Positions 1-7,004 of a stretch of 64,000 nt of DNA are shown one piece after another. The notes below the pieces were generated by a model that was not told where the DNA came from, searched no databases, and saw nothing but the letters and a program-made list of their open reading frames with translations. The position numbers and the translations under genes were made by a program. Source of the DNA: an uncultured Clostridia bacterium (lineage in GTDB: Bacteria > Bacillota > Clostridia > Christensenellales > UBA1242); assembly GCA_934757825.1 (NCBI GenBank), contig CAKVLP010000001.1, forward strand, positions 1 through 64,000. The letters are read 5' to 3'. The first letter of the stretch is position 1, and each line of letters begins with the position of its first letter.

Positions 1-77
1 TGAGTCCATATCCACCGCTCTATTACAACAAAAAAGCAAGTTACTTAAAACTTGCTTTTTATCTGGTAGGAGTGAGT
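1..77. repeat. 77-bp direct repeat, copy 1 (tRNA-Ile 3'-flank debris)
   Basis: Bases 1-77 are repeated exactly at 306-382. The unit holds a hairpin terminator (AAAAGCAAG...CTTGCTTTTT) and the last 14 bases of the tRNA-Ile gene on the minus strand, including the CCA end. Copy 2 is attached to the intact tRNA-Ile; copy 1 breaks off right after the acceptor stem. A third short copy of the tRNA-Ile 3' end lies at 166-179. The region looks like the product of duplication or recombination around the tRNA gene. Confidence 0.85.
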
Positions 78-305
78 CTCCCACCAACTAAATGACTTAC
101 ACTCTCTTCGCTCGTATACAGGTGCGGGTCGGTAAAAAAAGAGTAAGCATATGCTCACTCATCTCTGGTAGGAGTGAGTGGGACGACGCGTTAAGAAAAT
201 ATGCCTGTGTGCATATTTTTAGCCAGCTATGAGCATTCATGGCGACAAGTCGGGAGCGGTTTATCCGCGGTCCGGGTGTGACAACACCGAACCACCGAGG
301 TGGTT
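78..305. other. Hairpin-rich spacer between the 77-bp repeats
   Basis: No credible gene is seen. The stretch has several short hairpins: 141-160 (GAGTAAGCAT/ATGCTCACTC), a terminator-like AAAATATGC/GCATATTTTT near 197-222, GGTGTGACAACACC near 276-289 and AACCACCGAGGTGGTT at 289-304. It is richer in G+C than its flanks. Short open frames across it run into the tRNA genes and are not coding. Confidence 0.5.
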
Positions 306-382
306 TGAGTCCATATCCACCGCTCTATTACAACAAAAAAGCAAGTTACTTAAAACTTGCTTTTTATCTGGTAGGAGTGAGT
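306..382. repeat. 77-bp direct repeat, copy 2
   Basis: Second, functional copy of the repeat seen at 1-77. It contains the terminator and the 3' end of tRNA-Ile(GAT). Confidence 0.85.
336..366 (-). terminator. Terminator of the tRNA-Ala/tRNA-Ile unit
   Basis: AAAAGCAAG stem, ten-base loop, CTTGCTTTTT. It lies immediately downstream of the tRNA-Ile CCA end on the minus strand and ends in a U run. Confidence 0.75.
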
Positions 383-445
383 GGACTCGAACCACCGACC
401 CCCACCTTATCAGGGTGGTGCTCTAACCGGCTGAGCTACACTCCT
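369..445 (-). tRNA. tRNA-Ile(GAT)
   Basis: A 77-nt minus-strand cloverleaf with encoded CCA. The acceptor stem AGGAGTG/CACTCCT is perfect, the D arm is TAGCTCAG-type, and the anticodon loop CTGATAA (anticodon GAT) closes on a CCACC/GGTGG stem. It follows tRNA-Ala in the same transcript; such pairs are common in rRNA operon spacers but no rRNA is seen here. Confidence 0.95.
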
Positions 446-505
446 ATATATTTTGTTTTAACGACTTTTACAACTGTCGTTTTAAATCAAGGCGATTTAA
501 AAAAA

Positions 506-582
506 TGGTGGAGATAAAGAGATTCGAACTCTTGACCCCCTGCTTGCAAGGCAGGTGCTCTAGCCAGCTGAGCTATACCCCC
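506..582 (-). tRNA. tRNA-Ala(TGC)
   Basis: A 77-nt minus-strand tRNA with encoded CCA. Acceptor GGGGGTA pairs with TATCTCC using two G-U pairs; the anticodon loop CTTGCAA (TGC) closes on CCTGC/GCAGG. It is first in the transcription unit with tRNA-Ile, 60 bp upstream of it. Confidence 0.95.
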
Positions 583-599
583 AAAACATTTGCGATATA

Positions 600-628
600 A
601 TAATATCAAATTATAAAAAGCATGTCAA
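600..628 (-). promoter_or_regulatory. Promoter of the tRNA-Ala/Ile unit
   Basis: On the minus strand: TTGACA (628-623), 17-bp spacer, TATTAT (605-600), about 18 bp ahead of the tRNA-Ala 5' end. This is a near-consensus vegetative promoter. Confidence 0.8.
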
Positions 629-920
629 TATTTTTAACAAAAGTTTTTTATATTTTGACAAATTTTTATCTCGCAAATCAAAAAGCCCCCTCGCTACTAT
701 TTAACACGCAAATCCAAAAATGCGAGTACGGGCGCCAAACAAAACAAAACAAAACAAAACATATAATATACTAGCCTATGTTAAAAATAGTACAAAACTG
801 CAAAAGTGACTTCTGTCAAAAAACCGACATTTTAGTTAAGCCCGAATAGTTTTAGACGCATTTTTGAGTTCTATATTTTAAATGTTTTGATTGTTCTGCT
901 TTATTTTACTTTAAAAATCG
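629..920. other. Intergenic region with an AAAAC microsatellite
   Basis: No gene seen. Bases 741-760 are four perfect AAAAC units, preceded by a partial unit. The rest is AT-rich spacer between the tRNA promoter and the end of tdk. Confidence 0.6.
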
Positions 921-1517
921 TTAATCGGTTTTTAAATCGTCCAACAACTTTTTGTAGCACGTATAACACATCGGCTTGTAGGTCACGCTGTTCTGGTTTT
1001 CAATTGCCACAACTTCCCCATCAGTGTTAAGCACGCCATCAACAAAACGGGCATTAACTGTGGCTTTTCTGCCACACTTGCACATACTTTTAAGTTCTTG
1101 CAAATTGTCCGCAAGTTCGACCAGCCTTTTGCTTCCCTCAAAAAGGCGTGTTCTAAAATCGGTAAGAAGTCCATAGCAAAGCACCGTATAAGTAAGCGAC
1201 AATTCCTTTAACTGCTCGACCTGTTGTTCGGTCGCAAACTGGCACTCATCCACCATAATCACATCGTACTTTTTACCGCAACTTTCCCTAGCCACAATGT
1301 CAAGCAAGTTGTCAGCCATTGTAAACGCAGTACATTTGCACTCCAAACCGATACGCGAATGCACCACAATCTCGCCTTTTAACGTGTCGCGCGTGTCGAG
1401 CACGGATTTCAGCAAAAGCACGCTAAATCCCTGTTGTTCGTAATTAAACTTGCACATAAGGGCACTAGCGGTTTTGCTACACCCCATAACACCATATTTA
1501 AAATACAACTTGCCCAT
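921..1517 (-). CDS. tdk: Thymidine kinase
   Basis: Phosphorylates thymidine with ATP in the pyrimidine salvage pathway (type II TK1-like family). The 198-residue protein has a P-loop at residues 9-16 (GVMGCSKT; a variant with Ser where most members have Gly), the catalytic Asp-Glu motif DECQF at 90-94, the substrate lasso region after residue 116, and a zinc site made of C146, C148, C184 and C187. The start at 1517 is preferred to an in-frame upstream one because GGAGGG lies just ahead of it and the alignment with the family begins at MGKLYFKYG. The length is normal. It is a single gene, divergent from the next one. Confidence 0.93.
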   Translation of the reverse strand: MGKLYFKYGVMGCSKTASALMCKFNYEQQGFSVLLLKSVLDTRDTLKGEIVVHSRIGLECKCTAFTMADNLLDIVARESCGKKYDVIMVDECQFATEQQVEQLKELSLTYTVLCYGLLTDFRTRLFEGSKRLVELADNLQELKSMCKCGRKATVNARFVDGVLNTDGEVVAIENQNSVTYKPMCYTCYKKLLDDLKTD

Positions 1518-1613
1518 AACGCCCTCCATTTGACTAAGTATAGCATAGGCTAAAAAGAATTGCACGCAAAAAATATGGACTAAACACACAAAAAATAATA
1601 GCAAAATTCACTA

Positions 1614-1642
1614 TTGAAATGTGTCAAAAAATATGGTACAAT
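1614..1642 (+). promoter_or_regulatory. Promoter of the 1664 gene
   Basis: TTGAAA (1614-1619), 17-bp spacer, TACAAT (1637-1642), 21 bp ahead of the ATG at 1664. It makes any start upstream of 1643 unlikely. Confidence 0.7.
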
Positions 1643-1663
1643 TTGACAATAAGAGGGAAAATT

Positions 1664-2461
1664 ATGAAACAAAGTATCGAATCTGAGATAATTTTAAATT
1701 GGTTTAGATTAAAAAAGGCCGACAAAACAAAACTTTTGCAAGAATACGAAGATCAAAATGCAAAACTTTTTGAACGAGAGTCGCGAAAGGTAGTTATTAC
1801 CGATGCCGAGCCAGACTTAGACGACAAAGTACGAGGCTACTATCGCCACTCTAAACCCGAAGAAATAACGCTCATAGACAACGCCACTCTAAACGAATCA
1901 GGGCTATACGCATTGAGCGTAGCATATCACGAGGGACTTCACGCTAGCATTCACGATATAGTTACTGGCGAACACACAAACCTAAAACTTTATCAAGATT
2001 TACCATTTAAAAATCTCCTTCACAACGCCTACTTTGACCTTAAAACGCCATCGGAATATTCCCGCGAAGAAAAACTTGTATGGTACGAAACACTTTGCAA
2101 CAACGCGCACATTGTATTAGATAATTCCGAAACACTTAATGACCTAATCAAGATGTACAAGCCATATGCGTCCGAACTTTTCGCATATTGCACATTCAAA
2201 CACTTTTGCAGAAAAGAATCTAAAATACTTGCGAATCCCGAACTAGATAGACAAATATCGTCCACAATGGCAAATTATGACGATTTACTTTTGGAAACAT
2301 ATCCCGAAGCCATAGTCTCCCACCAACAAAATCATCTAAAAACACGAAACCACGTAAATAGCACGGTAAAAATAATTGAAAACAAGAAAAAACTATCGCC
2401 AGAGGACGTGGCAAACGAAGTAAATCAAAGGATAATTATAGACTCTATAATATTACGATAA
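1664..2461 (+). CDS. Putative zinc metallopeptidase (HEGLH protein)
   Basis: I do not recognise the family. The 265-residue soluble protein has no signal peptide. Residues 89-93 are HEGLH in a helix context (SVAYHEGLHASIHD), matching the HExxH zinc motif; a third ligand may be an acidic residue in the YASELFAY stretch near residue 175. The C-terminal 40 residues are charged and probably helical. The start is set by AGAGGGAAA seven bases ahead of the ATG and by the promoter at 1614-1642. It is monocistronic and ends in a shared bidirectional terminator. The enzymatic role is inferred only from the motif. Confidence 0.6.
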   Translation: MKQSIESEIILNWFRLKKADKTKLLQEYEDQNAKLFERESRKVVITDAEPDLDDKVRGYYRHSKPEEITLIDNATLNESGLYALSVAYHEGLHASIHDIVTGEHTNLKLYQDLPFKNLLHNAYFDLKTPSEYSREEKLVWYETLCNNAHIVLDNSETLNDLIKMYKPYASELFAYCTFKHFCRKESKILANPELDRQISSTMANYDDLLLETYPEAIVSHQQNHLKTRNHVNSTVKIIENKKKLSPEDVANEVNQRIIIDSIILR

Positions 2462-2468
2462 CACACAC

Positions 2469-2488
2469 TTTGCATAGTACTATGCAAA
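2469..2488. repeat. Dispersed perfect palindrome, copy 1
   Basis: TTTGCATAGTACTATGCAAA, a perfect 20-bp palindrome eight bases after a stop codon. Further copies lie at 32900-32919 (identical) and 55719-55736 (18 bp). Confidence 0.85.
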
Positions 2489-2493
2489 ACCAC

Positions 2494-2522
2494 AAAAAAG
2501 ACCCTATTTTAGGGTCTTTTTT
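2494..2522. terminator. Bidirectional terminator
   Basis: AAAAGACCCTA/TAGGGTCTTTT with a three-base loop and A and T runs on both sides, between the convergent genes ending at 2461 and 2548. Confidence 0.85.
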
Positions 2523-2547
2523 AGTGATAATCTTTTCGATTTTGAGA

Positions 2548-4779
2548 TTATTTCTGGATAGCCTCGTAACCTGCTATGATGCACATACGAGAAGTTTTGC
2601 TAACATCCATAGGTTGATAAATATTCATCCAGTCACCTTGCACAAACATTTTTGCATTGTTAGGGTTTTGAGAACCTACAAAGTCAATCAATGTTTTACC
2701 ATCAGTTCCATATGCGCCAAAACCGGCAGATTGGAAAATAGGCATTTGTTTTGCAGAAGCATTTGCAGTTTCTGCCGCAGTAATTAAGTTTGCTGGATAC
2801 AATGCATTTTCAGGATGCTCAGCAGTTACTTCTGGATGGTTGTTGTACACATCTGCTACGTTTGTAAGTTTTTGGTCTTTATCAAACATTCTTACAGTAC
2901 CCTTAATTTGTCCCAATGGTTTAAAGGCATTGTCAGCATCCATAATAATTATAGCAAAATTTACAAGACTTGTATCTCTACCGTCTATTTTAACAGTTCT
3001 AGTAATTGTTTTTGTATTTTGTGTAGCACCACGCATCAAAGCATCTAGTCCAATCAATTGTCTTGCTGTTTCAACCGCACTATATCTTTGGAACCAAGCC
3101 TCAGTGCCAGTAACCCAAGATTCTAGTGTAGAATTGATTACATCAAGGTTGCTTATAAATCCACCACAAGACCCATCAGAATCATGGTGACATACCATTG
3201 CAATAGGACCACCTGCGCCGATAAACTCACTATCAACAAGGTCAATTTGTTTGTAACCGTACATGAAAATCATGTCGTCGTGTGCATTGTAAGATTTTAC
3301 TCTTGTAAATACAGATTTTTGATTTTTAACTGCTTCAACATCGTTGCTTATTTGAGTATGATGCATAACATACATTACATTAAAGCCGTTTTGGATACAG
3401 TTGGTTTGAGCGATGTTTGCGCTAGCATTAAATAGACCAATACCACCCTTGCTACTTTTATCCTCGCTTCTACCGCTGTTACCTTTAAAACTGACGTTTT
3501 CAATAACAACGTTACCGCTGATACCACCAGCATATGTTACTTGTTTGTCACCTTCATTATGGTTGTCACCATTAAGACCAAATAGCATTACGTGACCTTC
3601 ATTACGACCTTCTGCAACGATTGTCTCATTTGCTACTCTTGGAAGTTTTGTCGCGTCAATTGTAGAGTAATTTCCATGGATTGTAAATGTTTTGTCTGGG
3701 GCTACTACGTGAGAGTATACACTTATCCAAGTCCTAAGCGAACCATAAATGTAATTGTCCTTTGTTGGGTCAGTTTTGTTTGCATCAGCAGGAATGTCTA
3801 TATCACCTTGTACATACTTGTATGCATTTGGAAGAATATCAGATGTGATATTGAAAGTTCCGTGTAGCACTACTGCATCAGGATCAATACCTGTAAGACC
3901 ATTTGCAGACTTAATGCTTGCCCAGTTTGCAGAAGTATGTGCGTTGTTGTCAATTACAGATAGTTGTTCGATAGATTGAACATTGAATCCATTTACCACT
4001 TCAAACTCAAAAGTAATGCTTGGGATATCCTCATCAGCATTTTGAGGTCTAACTGTAAGTTTAAATTTATTACCAGCAGCCTCTTTTGCAAATTTGAATT
4101 CTTGTGTTGCATTATTTACAGATACAAGATCGCTTGTAAGAGGTGTTTCAAGGGTGTTATCAAATATTTTTACCCAAGTGCCACCAACATATTCTTCTAC
4201 AACAACCGAACTTGTGTATCTGTTAAGAGTAATAGTATCAGCATCACCAGCATTAACAAATGCCTCAATTTGTGGCATAAATACAAAGGCGTTGTCATTA
4301 CCTACTTTGTAACTCACTGTTCTATCATAGAACTCATTACGTTTTGCATTTACTACTTCTTCAGCATTCATTCCAGTAGTATCAACACCTTTAATTGCAT
4401 TCTTGTAGTTTCTAATGAACGCTGGGTCTTCAAAACCCGTAATGATGTATGTATCCTCAACAGAGTTATACACTGTTACCTTAATAGTAGCCTCCGCTTC
4501 TTCGCCCCATTTAACGATAACGTTTTTAATTCCTGGGGTTGTGGTATCTACGTCAGAAATTTCAAGTTCGTCGGCTTTAACTTCTTTGGTAGTTTTATCA
4601 GTATAAGTTGCAACCATTACAATTGTACTGGTGTCAACTTCGTCGCCAACCATATATGTTTGGTTAAAAGTACCCTCTTTTAAAGCAAATTCTTTAAGTT
4701 TTGCTTTACAACCTACAAGAGTAAAACACATACCAACACATATAATTGCTAAGCATAAGTATTTTGTAAGTTTTTTCAT
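2548..4779 (-). CDS. Large surface lipoprotein with predicted beta-helix region
   Basis: A 743-residue secreted protein. The start at 4779 follows AAGGAG and gives a lipoprotein signal peptide: KK at the N-terminus, a hydrophobic core, and lipobox LVGC near residue 24. Residues 30-120 look like an Ig-like or bacterial cell-surface repeat fold (a VGDEVDTS...YTDKTTKEV...GIKNVIVKW pattern). The middle, about 330-560, has short repeating beta segments (GNVVIENVSFKGN, IDLVDSEFIGAG, NLDVINSTLESW) typical of right-handed parallel beta-helix proteins. No catalytic site is recognisable. Substrate or ligand is unknown; a cell-surface or carbohydrate-related role is an inference. It lies downstream of an ABC transporter set but has its own gap of about 100 bp. 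Confidence 0.6.
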   Translation of the reverse strand: MKKLTKYLCLAIICVGMCFTLVGCKAKLKEFALKEGTFNQTYMVGDEVDTSTIVMVATYTDKTTKEVKADELEISDVDTTTPGIKNVIVKWGEEAEATIKVTVYNSVEDTYIITGFEDPAFIRNYKNAIKGVDTTGMNAEEVVNAKRNEFYDRTVSYKVGNDNAFVFMPQIEAFVNAGDADTITLNRYTSSVVVEEYVGGTWVKIFDNTLETPLTSDLVSVNNATQEFKFAKEAAGNKFKLTVRPQNADEDIPSITFEFEVVNGFNVQSIEQLSVIDNNAHTSANWASIKSANGLTGIDPDAVVLHGTFNITSDILPNAYKYVQGDIDIPADANKTDPTKDNYIYGSLRTWISVYSHVVAPDKTFTIHGNYSTIDATKLPRVANETIVAEGRNEGHVMLFGLNGDNHNEGDKQVTYAGGISGNVVIENVSFKGNSGRSEDKSSKGGIGLFNASANIAQTNCIQNGFNVMYVMHHTQISNDVEAVKNQKSVFTRVKSYNAHDDMIFMYGYKQIDLVDSEFIGAGGPIAMVCHHDSDGSCGGFISNLDVINSTLESWVTGTEAWFQRYSAVETARQLIGLDALMRGATQNTKTITRTVKIDGRDTSLVNFAIIIMDADNAFKPLGQIKGTVRMFDKDQKLTNVADVYNNHPEVTAEHPENALYPANLITAAETANASAKQMPIFQSAGFGAYGTDGKTLIDFVGSQNPNNAKMFVQGDWMNIYQPMDVSKTSRMCIIAGYEAIQK

Positions 4780-4878
4780 TTGTTTCTCCTTATATTTTAT
4801 TTTGCCAAAAACCATAGAAATTACTCGTTATTTTTTAGATTTTGGCTATATTATAAAACCCTAGCGGGCCTTACAACC

Positions 4879-5304
4879 TTAGTTAAATTTCCAAGCGGTT
4901 ATTTTTACAATACCTTGTATTTTGCTACCATCAAGTGCGTTTATGTAAATTGTAACCGTACCTTTTTTGATAAACCTTACAATTCCCTGCCCGTCTACCG
5001 TGGCAACATTTTCGTTTCCCGACACAAACTCCACACGTCTAAATGAAGCGTCCTCTGGGAAAACGCGCCATTGTATCCAGAATGTTGTTTCTTCCGACTC
5101 TTTGTAGTCAATAACTACCTTTTGAATTGTCAACGTTCTGCCGTCGATAGTAACCTCGGCATCTTTGGCTTCTTCGTTTATACACGTGATTTTTTCAATG
5201 TAAATCTTTTCGTCGTACAAAACGCTCTTCATACCGAATACGCCAATGACCGCTACCGATGCAACATAGATAACTAAAATAAGCATTACAACAGATTTCT
5301 TCAT
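4879..5304 (-). CDS. Membrane-anchored Ig-like domain protein
   Basis: 141 residues: an N-terminal membrane anchor or signal at 5-25, then one compact beta-rich domain. The C-terminal half (VSGNENVATVDGQGIVRF followed by KKGTVTIYINALDGS) fits the BIG_2-type bacterial Ig-like fold, in which a constant-value statement is followed by a Gly-Thr beta hairpin. The ATG at 5304 has GGAGGTG in front. It starts only 12 bp after the permease gene, so it is probably co-transcribed with the ABC system. An extracytoplasmic partner role is possible but inferred. Confidence 0.6.
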   Translation of the reverse strand: MKKSVVMLILVIYVASVAVIGVFGMKSVLYDEKIYIEKITCINEEAKDAEVTIDGRTLTIQKVVIDYKESEETTFWIQWRVFPEDASFRRVEFVSGNENVATVDGQGIVRFIKKGTVTIYINALDGSKIQGIVKITAWKFN

Positions 5305-5316
5305 ATGTTACACCTC

Positions 5317-6966
5317 CTACACCTTTTCCTTGTAGTAGATGTTTTGTTTTGCACCAAACGACCACACGCGCCACACGGCAAATGCTAGCGACAATGCAAA
5401 CAATTTCACCCAAGCAAGATTATAGTTATCCTCAAACAAGAACAGCGATATACCGAACATCAAAAACGCAATTCCGAAGGCACTTATGGTGCTTTTTGTT
5501 TCGTTGCTGTTTGCTGACGATTCGCCGAATGTCTGATACATTTGGAACATTGGGTTCATAAAGTCTAGTTCGGCGCTCCAAAGCATATGGCCAAGGTTTA
5601 GGCACAAAACCATCAATATAAACAACAACATGTCCACTGGTTTTATTGGCAAAACTGTCTGGAAAATGATAATTGTAATCACAACCGACACGCTAGAAAA
5701 TGCGATTTGCCAAATTAGTTTTGGAAGAAGTATCGTAATTGGCTTTACTGGGCGGGTTTTGTTAAGTAGCCCGGCAAGCCCTTCTTTACTATACACCGAC
5801 GCAAGCGTGGTGTTGTTTGCCAAAACTATTAGTAAAATTAGAAGCAAGTTAAACGAATAACTCATATGCTGACCAAGAAGACGAGTGTTCATAGAACTCA
5901 AAATTTTATCGAAGAAGAATATCGCAATTGGTAGCATAAAGAACACAATAATTGTGTTGCTAAGTATGCTACTGGTGCGAAGGTTTCGCTTGAAATCAAC
6001 CATAAGCGACGAGGCAAAAGCTCCGCGTTTGCAGTCTTTTTTCGCGTGCAAAATAGTTTTTCTTCGATACTCAAACGATTTGCAAGACATCTTTAAAAAC
6101 AATGGTTTTACGATAAGAAGCGACGCGCCAAGCATCACAACAATAACCCCTAAAATGCCTAGGAAGATATACAATGTGTCAATTGACAACAAATGCAGAG
6201 TAAATCCGCTACGCGAGCCCACAACAAACTGTGTTAGCCACGCAAAAGGCACAAATGTGGCGGAGAAATTTCTCAAGAAGTCTTGTATCCTATTTGAAAT
6301 CATACCCCATTGCCCGACTAAGTCTATGTTTTCAGGAATTAGAGAAATCCCTTTAAACAACAGCCAAATCAAGCCACCAACAACGCTAACAAGCAAGAGT
6401 ATCTCAATCAACCTAAATCGTTTTAGGAAGATAGACACAAGCATTGCAGGGATTGACAAGAACGCGCCAATTACCACTGGCAACATCGATAGGAAAATTA
6501 TGCAGAAAATTAGCCAAGGATAGTATCCAAAGCCATATCCGTTGGTCATTCCATACGCCACCAAAATCGGGAACAAAAAGTAGAAGTTCCTCATAAGTTC
6601 GTTTAGAAAATACACAATAAATTTGCTCAAAAACACCTGCATACTAGACACTGGCATTGTTAGCAAAACTGGGTTGTCGGGCGAGAAATAAAAGGATTTC
6701 ATTAGTCCTACCGAACAACTGATTATTGACAAAATTTGGGTTATTGTGATTATGACAACCACAACACTTATAGGTGTAACCGCAACTAGCGAAAACAAGT
6801 GCAACAACTGCGACACGTAAAACAAAACGTACGACAATGCAAGCACAAGCGCAAAGCCAAGTATGGCGAATATCACTTTAAACATTGTTTGCTTTTTCGA
6901 GCGCAAAAATGACAAGTCAATTTTGTCTTTAAGTTGCATCATTATTAGCGGTTTTAGTTTATTCAT
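5317..6966 (-). CDS. ABC-2 type multi-span permease
   Basis: 549-residue polytopic membrane protein with roughly twelve hydrophobic segments in two blocks (residues 30-250 and 340-545) separated by a cytoplasmic basic stretch around 300-325. It has no ATP-binding motif. It lies 38 bp downstream of the ABC ATPase-containing gene, with AAGGAGG before the ATG, so the two are expected to form one exporter-like transporter. The architecture recalls large Bacillota ABC-2 permeases. The transported substrate is unknown. Confidence 0.7.
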   Translation of the reverse strand: MNKLKPLIMMQLKDKIDLSFLRSKKQTMFKVIFAILGFALVLALSYVLFYVSQLLHLFSLVAVTPISVVVVIITITQILSIISCSVGLMKSFYFSPDNPVLLTMPVSSMQVFLSKFIVYFLNELMRNFYFLFPILVAYGMTNGYGFGYYPWLIFCIIFLSMLPVVIGAFLSIPAMLVSIFLKRFRLIEILLLVSVVGGLIWLLFKGISLIPENIDLVGQWGMISNRIQDFLRNFSATFVPFAWLTQFVVGSRSGFTLHLLSIDTLYIFLGILGVIVVMLGASLLIVKPLFLKMSCKSFEYRRKTILHAKKDCKRGAFASSLMVDFKRNLRTSSILSNTIIVFFMLPIAIFFFDKILSSMNTRLLGQHMSYSFNLLLILLIVLANNTTLASVYSKEGLAGLLNKTRPVKPITILLPKLIWQIAFSSVSVVITIIIFQTVLPIKPVDMLLFILMVLCLNLGHMLWSAELDFMNPMFQMYQTFGESSANSNETKSTISAFGIAFLMFGISLFLFEDNYNLAWVKLFALSLAFAVWRVWSFGAKQNIYYKEKV

Positions 6967-7004
6967 TTTGCCTCCTTATATAAATATAATTATTAGTAGA
7001 TAAT

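Noticed and set aside
229..517. Two overlapping plus-strand open frames of 65 and 92 codons
   Set aside because: They read through the antisense of tRNA-Ile and tRNA-Ala and lack ribosome binding sites.
741..760. AAAAC microsatellite as a phase-variable switch
   Set aside because: It lies between a tRNA promoter and the end of tdk and does not touch a promoter spacer or a coding frame.
3964..4683. 239-codon plus-strand frame opposite the lipoprotein gene
   Set aside because: It is the antisense of a well-formed lipoprotein gene, with Phe/Ser/Cys-rich composition and no ribosome binding site.
5885..6523. 212-codon plus-strand frame
   Set aside because: Shadow of the ABC permease on the other strand.
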